From assembly GCF_003385895.1 (NCBI RefSeq), contig NZ_QRDQ01000011.1, positions 124,001-188,000 of the forward strand: a stretch of DNA of 64,000 bases. The letters are read 5' to 3'. This document shows, piece by piece, positions 17,740 to 25,842 of the stretch. Positions within the stretch are counted from its first letter, which is position 1. The number at the start of each line of letters is the position of its first letter. A program made the position numbers and the translations under genes. The notes below the pieces were generated by a model, which saw nothing but the letters and a program-made list of their open reading frames with translations, did not search any database and was not told the origin of the DNA. Origin of the DNA: Flavobacterium cutihirudinis. GTDB lineage: Bacteria; Bacteroidota; Bacteroidia; Flavobacteriales; Flavobacteriaceae.

Positions 17740-18484
17740 ACTAGGAGTATTCGTTGTTTGCTTGTTTTGTCAAATTGCATTAGGACAAAATGGTACAAGG
17801 AGATCACTGCACGGACAAGTGGTCAATTCATCACTTGCAATTGAAAGTGGTTATGTTATGAATATTAATGCAAAAAGCAGAACTTTTATTGGGGCTGGTG
17901 GTCTATTTGATATTTTGGCACAACCAAAAGATACTTTGCTTTTTACAGGAATGGCATTTCAATCAAAAAAAATAGTCTTGACTGAGAAAGATTGTAATGA
18001 AATTCTTCTTGTAGTGCCATTAGATTTGGTAAATAATCAATTGAAAGAGGTTGTTGTTCAGAAGGAATTAAAAGTAAAATCTCTTGGAGTTGGATCTCAG
18101 GCAATAGTTGATATGCAGTTTGAAGACGATCAGCAATCTACCGCAAAAAACATTGCAATGTATTCGGATCAGACCATCAAATACGGAACTGATTTTGTCC
18201 GAATCTTTAAAGATGTAAAGAAACTTTTGAAGAAAAAAGAAGACGTGAAAGAAGAGGAAATCTCAGATATTGCTTTTGTAGCTTATAGTAAGAGTAATTT
18301 TAAGCCGGATTTTTTTACTAAAACCTTGGGTTTAAAAGAAGATGAAATAGATTTGTTTTTGATGTATTGTTCAAACGATCCTGAATCGAAAAGGCACTTA
18401 AATCCAGATCAAAAATTTGAGCTTATCGATTTTTTAATCAATAAAAATAAAGAGTTCCAAAAAGCGAATGTTGTTGAAAAATGA
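17729..18484 (+). CDS. Exported CarboxypepD_reg-like protein, divergent array member 4
   Basis: A 251-residue protein with a signal peptide ending IALGQ and a weaker form of the same sandwich (HGQVVNSSLAIESGYVMN, GGLFDILAQPKDTLLFTGMA, QLKEVVVQKEL). The GQKTYT motif is lost: only KSLGVGSQAIVD remains at its place. The C-terminal half is charged and lysine-rich (KDVKKLLKKKEDVKEEE). The ATG start overlaps member 3 by 11 bp, and its stop overlaps the next gene in ATGA. It is the last copy before the DUF6702 gene. Confidence 0.75.
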   Translation: MKNKLGVFVVCLFCQIALGQNGTRRSLHGQVVNSSLAIESGYVMNINAKSRTFIGAGGLFDILAQPKDTLLFTGMAFQSKKIVLTEKDCNEILLVVPLDLVNNQLKEVVVQKELKVKSLGVGSQAIVDMQFEDDQQSTAKNIAMYSDQTIKYGTDFVRIFKDVKKLLKKKEDVKEEEISDIAFVAYSKSNFKPDFFTKTLGLKEDEIDLFLMYCSNDPESKRHLNPDQKFELIDFLINKNKEFQKANVVEK

Positions 18485-18987
18485 AAAATAGATTAATTTA
18501 CCCCTTCTTAGGGGTATTATTTTTGTTGTTATCGGCTTTTACCTTTCATAAATTTTATGTGGGAGTTTTTCAGGTCAATTATGCAGCAGAGAAAAAAATG
18601 ATTCAGATTACTTCCCGTATATTTATCGATGATCTGAATAGTGGTTTAGAAAAGAAATTCCACAAAAAAACTTTTGTAGGCACTGACAAGGAGACTCCTG
18701 AAGATGTCGAGTTGTTAAAGAAATATCTTGCTGAAAATTTTGCAATCAAAGTAAATGGCCAATCAAAAACAATTACATTTTTGTCTAAAGAAGTAGAATC
18801 AAATGATGTTTTGGTTTGTTATTCCCGAATAAAAGACGTTGAGAAATTTAAAACACTAGAGATTTTAAATTCAATTTTAACTGACTGGAATTCAGAGCAG
18901 CAAAATATTACACATATTTCAGCATTCAATACTAAAAAGAGTGTGCTTTTTACGGAATCTTCAAGGAAAGAATTGTTAAAGTATTAA
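18481..18987 (+). CDS. DUF6702 family protein
   Basis: A 168-residue protein with one N-terminal hydrophobic segment (IYPFLGVLFLLLSAFTF) that may be a signal peptide or anchor. HKFYVGVFQVNYAAEKKMIQ and ITSRIFIDDLNSGLEK mark it as DUF6702-like, a Bacteroidota family often found just before an M1-type metallopeptidase, as here. The function is unknown. It shares an ATGA overlap with the preceding gene and lies 66 bp before the peptidase, so all six genes may form one transcript. Confidence 0.75.
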   Translation: MKNRLIYPFLGVLFLLLSAFTFHKFYVGVFQVNYAAEKKMIQITSRIFIDDLNSGLEKKFHKKTFVGTDKETPEDVELLKKYLAENFAIKVNGQSKTITFLSKEVESNDVLVCYSRIKDVEKFKTLEILNSILTDWNSEQQNITHISAFNTKKSVLFTESSRKELLKY

Positions 18988-19053
18988 TGAATTGGTAAAA
19001 TTATTAATTTAATTGCTACTTTCACAGCCTGACAAAATTACCATCAAATTTTT

Positions 19054-21300
19054 ATGAAAAAACTTTCATTATTATTACTTTTTCCTGCAATGCTAATGGC
19101 TCAGGAGAAAACATCCACTACCGTTGCCCCAAAACAACAAGGAAAGTATGATACCAACAAATTCAGTCAAATGTATGATTTGCTGGCGACTCCAAACATG
19201 TTTAGAACAGCATCAGGAGCACCGGGACCTGCTTACTATCAACAACAGGCAGATTATAAAATTGACATTGAATTAGATGATAAGAATTCAAAAATAACCG
19301 GTTCTGAGGTTATTACCTATTCAAACAATTCACCGGATAGCTTAGAATACTTATGGATTCAGTTGGACCAAAATCAGGCGCGCGCCAATACGCAAAGTAC
19401 TTTAGCGGAAAGCGAAAAAATCAATCAGGTTTTACCTTTGGATGGTTTTTCAAGCAAGTATTTGAAAAAGGATTTGGAGCGTGGTTTCAATATTGAGCAG
19501 GTTAAAGATGCTAAAGGAAATCCAATGTCGTATACTATCAATGAAACGATGATGCGTATTAATTTAGCAACTCCTTTAAAGCCTGGCGAAAAAATTTCTT
19601 TGGCTATTAAATGGTGGTACAACATCAATAATTATAGAAAAGAAGGCGGTCGTTCGGGTTATGAATTATTCGAAAAAGATGGAAATAAATTATATGTAAT
19701 TGCTCAATTCTATCCTAGAATGGCGGTTTACAATGATGTTGAAGGCTGGCAAAATATGCAGTTCTGGGGAAGCGGTGAGTTTGCTCTTCCTTTCGGAAAT
19801 TTCGACGTAAATATTACAGTTCCTGCTGATCACGTAATTGATGCAACAGGTGAATTGATGAACAGAAGTGAAGTTTTTACAGCAGAACAGGTTAAGCGTT
19901 ACGAACAGGCTCAAAAATCTTTTGACAAACCAGTTGTAATTGTAACTCAGGCTGAAGCCGAAGCTGCTGAAAAGGGGTTTTCTGAAAAGAAAAAAACGTG
20001 GAAATTCAGTGCAAAAAATGTACGTGATTTCGGTATCGCTTCTTCAAGAAAATTTATTTATGATGCAATGGCTGTAAAATTAGGAGGTAAAGTTGTTATG
20101 GCTGAATCTGTTTATCCTAAAGAAGCAAATCCGCTTTGGGGAGAAACTTCTACAATAACTGTTGCACATACATTAAAAAGCTATTCATCTCATACTTTTG
20201 ATTATCCTTATCCAAAAGCAGTTTCTGTTTCGGCTGAAGATCAAGGTATGGAATATCCAATGATTTGCTGGAATTTTGGTCGTCCTGACGAAAATGGAGT
20301 AACCAGTAAAGAAGTTAAAAACGGAATGATTGGTGTAATTATACACGAAGTGGGACATACATTCTTCCCGATGATTGTAAACTCTGATGAACGTCAATGG
20401 ACTTGGATGGATGAAGGTTTAAATTCATTTTTAGAATATTTGGCTGAACAAGAATTAGATCCAAATTTCCCGTCAAGACGCGGACCTGCAAAAAATATTG
20501 TGCCTTATATGAGTGGTGACCAAAAGTTCTTGGAACCAATTATGTCAAACTCTGAAACGATTCACCAATTTGGTAACAACGCTTACGGAAAGCCAGCTAC
20601 AGGACTTAATATTTTAAGAGAAGTAGTTATGGGAAGAGAGTTGTTTGATTATGCATTTAAAACTTACGCAAACAGATGGAAATTCAAGCATCCAACTCCT
20701 GAAGATTTCTTTAGAACGATGGAAGATGCTTCTGCAGTAGATTTAGATTGGTTTTTCAGAGGTTGGTTTTATTCAACAGATTTCGTAGATATCGGAATAA
20801 AAGAAGTGAAACAATATTATGTTTCTGAAACCCCAACAACTGATATAAAAGATGTAAAAGTTAGAAAAGGACGTTTTGGTTTCGACAAAGGGCCATTTGT
20901 GTATTTGGTAGCTGGTGATAACGCAGAAGTTAGCCAATCAAGCAAAAAAGCGTTAAAAGTTGATGACGTAAAAACTTTAGCGGATTACGTAGAACAAACT
21001 TTTACTAGTGAAGAAAAAGCAAGTTTAAAATCTCCTAAATATTTCTATGAAGTTGAATTTAACAAGCCAGGCGGAATGATTATGCCAATTTTGGTTGAGA
21101 TCACTTACGAAGACGGATCAAAAGATAATTATCAATATCCGGCGCAAATATGGAGAAAAAGTAATGATACTGCCAAAAAGGTTTATGCAACGACAAAAGC
21201 AATCAAAAGCATTCAGATCGATCCTAATTTGATGACTGCTGACATTGATGTAACAAATAATTCTTGGCCAAAAGTTGAACAAAAGTCAAAATTTGATTAA
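19054..21300 (+). CDS. Exported M1-family metallopeptidase
   Basis: A 748-residue zinc aminopeptidase-like protein with a signal peptide (about 16 residues, MLMAQE). The zinc site is HEVGH (His431, Glu432, His435) with Glu454 in WMDEGLNSF, exactly the HExxH-18-E spacing of gluzincins. The N-terminal beta domain (YKIDIELDDKNSKITGSEVITY) is the usual M1 saddle. The usual exopeptidase GxMEN motif is replaced by DQGMEYPMI. It lies downstream of the array and DUF6702 gene and ends at a strong terminator. It probably degrades or processes peptides in the periplasm or at the cell surface. Confidence 0.9.
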   Translation: MKKLSLLLLFPAMLMAQEKTSTTVAPKQQGKYDTNKFSQMYDLLATPNMFRTASGAPGPAYYQQQADYKIDIELDDKNSKITGSEVITYSNNSPDSLEYLWIQLDQNQARANTQSTLAESEKINQVLPLDGFSSKYLKKDLERGFNIEQVKDAKGNPMSYTINETMMRINLATPLKPGEKISLAIKWWYNINNYRKEGGRSGYELFEKDGNKLYVIAQFYPRMAVYNDVEGWQNMQFWGSGEFALPFGNFDVNITVPADHVIDATGELMNRSEVFTAEQVKRYEQAQKSFDKPVVIVTQAEAEAAEKGFSEKKKTWKFSAKNVRDFGIASSRKFIYDAMAVKLGGKVVMAESVYPKEANPLWGETSTITVAHTLKSYSSHTFDYPYPKAVSVSAEDQGMEYPMICWNFGRPDENGVTSKEVKNGMIGVIIHEVGHTFFPMIVNSDERQWTWMDEGLNSFLEYLAEQELDPNFPSRRGPAKNIVPYMSGDQKFLEPIMSNSETIHQFGNNAYGKPATGLNILREVVMGRELFDYAFKTYANRWKFKHPTPEDFFRTMEDASAVDLDWFFRGWFYSTDFVDIGIKEVKQYYVSETPTTDIKDVKVRKGRFGFDKGPFVYLVAGDNAEVSQSSKKALKVDDVKTLADYVEQTFTSEEKASLKSPKYFYEVEFNKPGGMIMPILVEITYEDGSKDNYQYPAQIWRKSNDTAKKVYATTKAIKSIQIDPNLMTADIDVTNNSWPKVEQKSKFD

Positions 21301-21311
21301 GGATAAAACTT

Positions 21312-21338
21312 AAAAGACCCTGAAAAGGGTCTTTTTTT
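21312..21338 (+). terminator. Terminator after the M1 peptidase gene
   Basis: Stem AAAAGACCCT (21312-21321) with AGGGTCTTTT (21326-21335), a GAAA tetraloop and a T-run. Confidence 0.9.
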
Positions 21339-21374
21339 TAAGTAAATTTTAAAACTGTAAGCATCAAAATTTAA

Positions 21375-21382
21375 TATCTTTG
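21375..21382 (+). promoter_or_regulatory. -7 box of tatA
   Basis: TATCTTTG, a perfect TAnnTTTG, 21 nt before the tatA ATG at 21404. It excludes the longer start at 21380. Confidence 0.6.
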
Positions 21383-21403
21383 CTGCACACAAAAATAAAA
21401 GAT

Positions 21404-21751
21404 ATGTTCGGTATAGGAGGAGGAGAATTAGTTTTCATACTGTTTATAGTACTAATGCTTTTTGGTTCAGATAAAGTGCCGGAAATCGCTCGTACAATGG
21501 GAAAGGCTATGGCGCAATTAAAAAATGCAACCAATGATATTAAAAGTGAAATTCAAAAAGGAGCTGAGGCAAATGGTCTTGATGCGAAATCTTTGACTGA
21601 TATAACTGGTAATATCAATGCGCAGATTAATGATGCAAAATCAAACCTTTTAGGCGATTCGACTAATTTATTGGGAGATACAGCCACAGAAATTGATAAA
21701 GTAAAAGAAGATATAGATTCAATCTCAGGACCAGTAAAACGTCAAATGTAA
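21404..21751 (+). CDS. tatA: Sec-independent translocase TatA/E-type subunit
   Basis: A 115-residue TatA/E-type protein. A short N-terminal membrane helix (ELVFILFIVLMLFG) is followed by the conserved hinge FGSDKVPEIARTMGKAM and an amphipathic helix, then a variable polar tail. It forms the pore-like oligomer of the twin-arginine pathway, which exports folded proteins. The start is the ATG giving MFGIGGGEL; the promoter position supports it. It is followed 1 nt later by the PAP2 gene, so they are co-transcribed. tatC is not in this window. Confidence 0.9.
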   Translation: MFGIGGGELVFILFIVLMLFGSDKVPEIARTMGKAMAQLKNATNDIKSEIQKGAEANGLDAKSLTDITGNINAQINDAKSNLLGDSTNLLGDTATEIDKVKEDIDSISGPVKRQM

Positions 21752-21752
21752 T

Positions 21753-22316
21753 ATGCTTGAAAAAATACAAGAATTAGATACAGATCTATTAGTGTATCTA
21801 AATGGTTTAGGTTCTGAAACATATGACAAACTTTGGCTAATTATTACCAATCAGCTTTATTGGACACCTTTTTTCCTTTTATTGTTTTTTCTTATTTATA
21901 AAAAAATAGGAGGAAAACAAACCTTGTATTTATTACTTTTTATAGCAGTTCTGATTGCTTTTACAGATCAGACCTGTAATTTATTCAAACACACTTTTCA
22001 GCGCTTACGCCCTTGTAATAATCCAGATCTAGCTTCGATTATTCGTATCGTTCAGGTTAGAAAATCATTCAGTTTTTTCTCCGGACATGCTGCTAATACA
22101 ATGGCTGTTGCGACTTTTTTATTTTTGGTGCTAAAACGTCACTTCAAGTATTTCGGATTCTTGTTTTTATGGCCTTTAATTTTTGCTTATAGCCGAATTT
22201 ATTTAGGATTACATTATCCTGGCGATATTCTTGCTGGATATTTCTTTGGAGCTCTTTTCGGGTCTTTGATTTATTTGGTTTACAGAAAACTAAAGCCACA
22301 ATATTTTCCGGGATAG
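21753..22316 (+). CDS. PAP2-family phosphatase, membrane protein
   Basis: A 187-residue integral membrane phosphatase with about five helices. The three PAP2 motifs are present: KHTFQRLRP, FFSGHAAN, and SRIYLGLHYPGD, supplying the catalytic His and Asp. Likely substrates are lipid phosphates such as undecaprenyl diphosphate or phosphatidylglycerol phosphate; which one cannot be told. It is co-transcribed with tatA. Confidence 0.9.
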   Translation: MLEKIQELDTDLLVYLNGLGSETYDKLWLIITNQLYWTPFFLLLFFLIYKKIGGKQTLYLLLFIAVLIAFTDQTCNLFKHTFQRLRPCNNPDLASIIRIVQVRKSFSFFSGHAANTMAVATFLFLVLKRHFKYFGFLFLWPLIFAYSRIYLGLHYPGDILAGYFFGALFGSLIYLVYRKLKPQYFPG

Positions 22317-22324
22317 TTTTTTTC

Positions 22325-22364
22325 TTAAGATTCTAAGTTGCTAAGAGACTAAGATTCTAAGTTT
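22325..22364. repeat. 8-bp tandem repeat (CTAAGnnn), five units
   Basis: Five consecutive octamers with core CTAAG (TTAAGATT, CTAAGTTG, CTAAGAGA, CTAAGATT, CTAAGTTT). It sits between the convergent PAP2 and dioxygenase genes and has no stem-loop of terminator strength. Confidence 0.7.
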
Positions 22365-22392
22365 TTTTTATAGAAAAATTGAAACATAAACT

Positions 22393-23112
22393 TTAATTAA
22401 GAATTGTTTTCTCACTCCATTCTAATCCGTTTGGAAGTTGTTGTTTACTGAATTCAATATGAATAACTCTTCTTCTTTCGTTGTTGGTGGTTTTGTTTGA
22501 AGCATGAAATAATAAAGGTTTCATAATCATTATACCGCCTTTTTCGATTTCGCAAATAGTTTCTACTTCATTTTCGAAATCCAAATTTTCGATCCTCAAA
22601 ATTCCTTTTGAATGAGAGTTATTGATAACTTTTAGAGCACCATTGTCTTTTGTAGTTTTGTCTATATGGATTCTGATAGTAAAATTGTTTTCTAAAATTT
22701 CTTTTGGAGGTTGAACAGCATATTGATTTTGTTTTACAGTCCAATTTTCAAAATTCTCAATATCGATTTTCTTGTCAACAGAAATCGTCAAATCCTGATG
22801 ATAAGCCACAAACCAGTTTGATTTTTCAGGTTTATCAAAATAAATTGATTTGGTTATAAAAAATCCTTTTCCAAAATTAGAATCAATAATTTGCTTTAAA
22901 TTTTCATTAAAAATAAAGTTTAAAGTTTCTGGTATTTCTTTATGAAATTGTCTGATAGCAAATAAATCCTGAGATTTTCTAAAAGTAGAGTTCTCAGAAT
23001 TATTTTCGGTTTTATTTTCAATTAATGAAATCAATTTTTCGATTTCATTTTCAGTATAAAAATTGTTGATAATTGCAAAACCTTCAGAATTTATTTTGGT
23101 ACTGTAATTCAT
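22393..23112 (-). CDS. Phytanoyl-CoA dioxygenase (PhyH)-family protein
   Basis: A 239-residue Fe(II)/2-oxoglutarate oxygenase. The facial triad is seen as AYHQDLTISV (HxD) and a distal His in PLLFHASNKTTNNERRRV, where the following Arg residues would bind 2-oxoglutarate. The central IRIHIDKTTKDNGALKVI segment is typical of PhyH proteins. The substrate is unknown; bacterial members hydroxylate small molecules or ectoine-like compounds. It appears to be monocistronic, with a REP-like hairpin upstream. Confidence 0.87.
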   Translation of the reverse strand: MNYSTKINSEGFAIINNFYTENEIEKLISLIENKTENNSENSTFRKSQDLFAIRQFHKEIPETLNFIFNENLKQIIDSNFGKGFFITKSIYFDKPEKSNWFVAYHQDLTISVDKKIDIENFENWTVKQNQYAVQPPKEILENNFTIRIHIDKTTKDNGALKVINNSHSKGILRIENLDFENEVETICEIEKGGIMIMKPLLFHASNKTTNNERRRVIHIEFSKQQLPNGLEWSEKTILN

Positions 23113-23129
23113 GATTAAAATGCTTGTTT

Positions 23130-23159
23130 AATAGCCTCCAGCTTTAGCTAGCGGCTATT
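23130..23159. repeat. REP-like imperfect palindrome
   Basis: AATAGCC (23130-23136) pairs with GGCTATT (23153-23159), and the centre AGCTTTAGCT pairs with itself. The sequence resembles GCTAAAGCTGGAGGCTA elements that recur between flavobacterial genes. It lies between the dioxygenase and O-methyltransferase genes. Confidence 0.6.
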
Positions 23160-23173
23160 GATTTTTACTAATT

Positions 23174-23815
23174 TTACAATACTCTTGAAACCGTCAACCC
23201 ATCACGAATAGGCAATAAAACAGTTTCAACACGAGGATCGTCTTTTAAAAGCTGATTATATTCTAAAAGCACTTTTGTACTGACATCGTTTGGATGAACT
23301 GGTTCTAAAATTTTTCCGCTCCACAAAACATTATCAGATAAAATAATTCCGCCTTTGTTCATCTTCGGAACAATCATTTCCCAGTAGTTTAGATAGTTTT
23401 CTTTATCAGCATCAATAAAAACCAAATCAAATTTCACATCCAAATTCGGAATAATATCCACAGCTTCACCCAAATGCTGAAAAATCTGATTTCCCCAAGG
23501 CGAGGCATCAAAATATTTTCTTTGAAAATCAATCAATTCTTCTTTAATGTCAATAGTGTGTAATTGACCCGTTTCCTGCATTCCTTCACATAAACATAAA
23601 GCAGCATAACCAGTATAAGTTCCTATTTCGAGAATATTTACCGGACGAATTAATTTAGACAGCATACTTAAAACACGGCCTTGAAAATGACCGCTCAACA
23701 TTCTCGGTAAAAGAATTTTTTGATAGGTTTCTTTATTGAGTTTTGCTAATAAAGCTGGTTCGTTTTCAGAATGTTGTTCGATGTAATCTTCAAGTTCTTG
23801 TGAAATAAAATGCAT
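23174..23815 (-). CDS. O-methyltransferase (catechol/caffeoyl-CoA type)
   Basis: A 213-residue class I O-methyltransferase. The SAM site reads NILEIGTYTGYAALCLCEG, followed by HTIDIKEE and FDLVFIDADKENYLNYWE, the metal-binding Asp region, then LSDNVLWSGKI. This is the pattern of cation-dependent catechol or caffeoyl-CoA methyltransferases. The start is set at MHFISQELEDY because two -7 boxes (23840-23855) lie in the longer frame. Substrate unknown. Confidence 0.92.
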   Translation of the reverse strand: MHFISQELEDYIEQHSENEPALLAKLNKETYQKILLPRMLSGHFQGRVLSMLSKLIRPVNILEIGTYTGYAALCLCEGMQETGQLHTIDIKEELIDFQRKYFDASPWGNQIFQHLGEAVDIIPNLDVKFDLVFIDADKENYLNYWEMIVPKMNKGGIILSDNVLWSGKILEPVHPNDVSTKVLLEYNQLLKDDPRVETVLLPIRDGLTVSRVL

Positions 23816-23839
23816 TTGCAGAGTCTTATAAATTTGAAG

Positions 23840-23855
23840 CAAAAATACAAAAATA
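23840..23855 (-). promoter_or_regulatory. Doubled -7 box of the O-methyltransferase gene
   Basis: The minus strand holds two directly adjacent TATTTTTG octamers (23840-23847 and 23848-23855), each a perfect TAnnTTTG. No clear -33 TTG at normal spacing. The duplication could give two start sites. Confidence 0.5.
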
Positions 23856-23880
23856 TAAGCTCAATTTTTGGAGCATAAAA

Positions 23881-23907
23881 AAACCATTCGTTTTAAGCGA
23901 ATGGTTT
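23881..23907 (-). terminator. Terminator of the Lys/Ala-repeat lipoprotein gene
   Basis: 10-bp stem AAACCATTCG (23881-23890) with 23898-23907 and a 7-nt loop; on the minus strand a run of seven Ts follows. Confidence 0.85.
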
Positions 23908-23931
23908 ATAAATTGGATTTTGTAAATGAAA

Positions 23932-24297
23932 TTATTTTTTCAAAGCTTCATTTACTTCTTTTGCTGTTTTTACAGTGCCATCTTTAGCTGCTTTAGCTGC
24001 GTTTTCTACTTTTTCAGCTCCTTTTTTGGTAGCGTCTTTTACGTCAGTAGCTGTTTTTTTAGCGGCAGCTTCAACATCATCTGCTGCTTTTTTAGTTGCA
24101 TCTTTTACATCTTGTGCTGCTTTTTCTGTTTTACTTACAGCAGTGTCTTTAACCTCTTCCATATCTGTGGTAAGGGAATCAACTTTGTTTCCAAGGGTTA
24201 ATTCTTCATCAGCAGGTTTAGTTTCTTTTTTATCGCATGATTGTACTGCGAATGCTAATAAAGCGATAACTGCTAAGCTTAAAATTTGTTTTTTCAT
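23932..24297 (-). CDS. Lipoprotein with Lys/Ala-rich amphipathic repeats
   Basis: A 121-residue predicted lipoprotein: signal MKKQILSLAVIALLAF and lipobox AVQSCDKK (Cys21). The mature part is mostly repeats of about 11 residues built on xxDVKDATKKAA and xxVEAAAKKTA, a pattern like LEA or apolipoprotein helices. A long amphipathic helix or coiled coil is expected at the membrane surface. It resembles small Ala/Lys-rich stress lipoproteins of Bacteroidota, but no function is known. The start is set at the signal peptide; the longer frame to 24429 is not protein-like. Monocistronic with its own terminator. Confidence 0.78.
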   Translation of the reverse strand: MKKQILSLAVIALLAFAVQSCDKKETKPADEELTLGNKVDSLTTDMEEVKDTAVSKTEKAAQDVKDATKKAADDVEAAAKKTATDVKDATKKGAEKVENAAKAAKDGTVKTAKEVNEALKK

Positions 24298-24481
24298 AAT
24301 GAATTGTCTTTTTAGGTTTATTAAAAAAATAAAGGTTTTATCGTTGAACAATAAAAATACAAATTTTAAAATTATTGCGCGCTTTGTAAGATTATTTTTC
24401 TTTTGAGAGCAAGACAATTCTCGTGCCAAATTTTTCTTTTCTGAACTGATTTGGAAAATATTTTTTGAAATAAATACGCTT

Positions 24482-25075
24482 CTATTTAATTACTAAATTA
24501 CTATCACTTTTTGCAAAATCGACTAAAGTTATATTGAAAAGTACAGTTAGTTCTTTGCCTGCTTTAACAACCCCAAGAGCCGCGGAAGGTGGTGTCATTT
24601 CAAAATCTGAAAAAGTCATTCGGTTAGAACCCTGAAGTACAAAAGTACTGTTGTCGTATGTTGCTACTCTCACCTGAGTTTTGTACTCTTTGCTTACGCC
24701 GGCGATGGTGTAAGTCCCGGTTAGCACCCAAGTTGTTTCGTTTACTTTATCAGCGGATTTTAGAACGTATCTGATGTTTTTGTGTGATTTGGTTTCCAAA
24801 GTTTCATAGGCAACATCATCCATACTGGTTTTGCTGCTTTTAATACTTTCTGCAGGTAATGTTATTGATAAGTTTTTAATATCAGTCAGTTTTGAATCTG
24901 TAATGGTTAAAAAAGCACTTCCGGTTCCTTCTGAAGATTTCATAACCCAATCGTGTATATTAGATGTTCCTGCAACTTCAAAATTTGATTTTGCTAAACT
25001 GAATCTTTTTTGTGCGTTTACTTGTAGTGAAAATGTAATTACTGCGGCTAATAAAATTAATTTGATAGGTCTCAT
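24482..25075 (-). CDS. YceI-family protein
   Basis: A 197-residue exported protein: signal peptide ending LQVNAQ, then a YceI lipocalin-like barrel (FEVAGTSNIHDWVM, ITLPAESIKSSKTSMDDVAYETL, YTIAGVSKEYKTQVR, FSDFEMTPPSAALGVVKAGKELTVLFN). YceI proteins bind long isoprenoids such as polyprenyl chains in the periplasm. It is close in sequence to the YceI protein at 27297-27866. A terminator separates it from the upstream YceI/barrel operon, so it can be a separate unit. Start chosen at MRPIKLILLAA. Confidence 0.92.
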   Translation of the reverse strand: MRPIKLILLAAVITFSLQVNAQKRFSLAKSNFEVAGTSNIHDWVMKSSEGTGSAFLTITDSKLTDIKNLSITLPAESIKSSKTSMDDVAYETLETKSHKNIRYVLKSADKVNETTWVLTGTYTIAGVSKEYKTQVRVATYDNSTFVLQGSNRMTFSDFEMTPPSAALGVVKAGKELTVLFNITLVDFAKSDSNLVIK

Positions 25076-25205
25076 TTGTTTGTGGTATTTGGTTAAACCT
25101 GGATAGCTTTTAATTTCAGTATTCAAAAACTATCTTTTTCTTGAGTCAAATGTATTGTGAACAAATTGTATAGGAGCTGATAAAAATCATGGTTAAGATT
25201 TTATT

Positions 25206-25254
25206 AAAAACCTATACTAAGAGATGCAACATTTGTCTCCTGGTATAGGTTTTT
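25206..25254 (-). terminator. Terminator of the YceI/barrel operon
   Basis: A 12-bp stem (25206-25217 with 25243-25254) whose 25-nt loop has a further GAGA/TCTC pairing. On the minus strand a T-run follows. Confidence 0.75.
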
Positions 25255-25280
25255 TGAAAGGAATATAGTATTTGTGTTTT

Positions 25281-25832
25281 TTAATTTTTGTAAAGACTGA
25301 AATTTATTATGATATCATCTTTTACTTTTATTAATCCAGCCATTTTTACTGGCGGTTCTAATTCAATATCCGAAAACTTTAAACTAAGTGTGCCTTGGAT
25401 TTTATCGTCTGTATTGTATAAAATAAAGTCTTTGTATTTTAATGTTTTATCGGTAATGTAAAAGTTTAATCTGCATTTAAAGTTTTTTCCGCATGGTTTT
25501 ACATCAGAGATTGTAACAGTGCTGTTTGGAAATTGCTTTACTTTTACGGTTCCTTGCAGATCTTTAGTCATTATTTTATTACCACAATCAAAGTTTGACA
25601 TTTTTATTTCGGTATTGAAAGCATTCTTTTTAAATGAATTTATGTAGACAGTATCCTTAATAGAAAAAGTGTTTGAGCAATTGTATTTGCCAACAGTTGA
25701 TACTCCTGTAATTTCTATTTTTATTTTGTTTATTACTACGGTTGTATCTTCTGAAAAAAAAGTGGGTTTAGCACTTCCTAAGAAAAAGAAAACTGCTAAA
25801 CCCGTAATTAAAATAAAAAATCTAGTTTTCAT
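25281..25832 (-). CDS. Divergent YceI-like exported protein
   Basis: A 183-residue protein with a signal peptide (ITGLAVFFFLGSAKP). The order of segments follows YceI (IEITGVSTVGKYNCSN, FKKNAFNTEIKMSNFDCG, FSDIELEPPVKMAGLIKVKDDIIINFS) but it is much diverged. It has four cysteines in the mature part that the two YceI neighbours lack (YNCSN, FDCG, KPCGKNFKC), suggesting disulfides. It follows the barrel gene by 10 nt. I read it as a specialised YceI relative; ligand unknown. Confidence 0.7.
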   Translation of the reverse strand: MKTRFFILITGLAVFFFLGSAKPTFFSEDTTVVINKIKIEITGVSTVGKYNCSNTFSIKDTVYINSFKKNAFNTEIKMSNFDCGNKIMTKDLQGTVKVKQFPNSTVTISDVKPCGKNFKCRLNFYITDKTLKYKDFILYNTDDKIQGTLSLKFSDIELEPPVKMAGLIKVKDDIIINFSLYKN

Positions 25833-25842
25833 TTTTTTTATA

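Noticed and set aside
23975..24406. Open frame of 143 codons on the plus strand across the Lys/Ala lipoprotein gene
   Set aside because: It is the complement of the repetitive lysine/alanine codons and reads as low-complexity Ala/Ser/Phe; the minus-strand frame has a proper lipoprotein signal.
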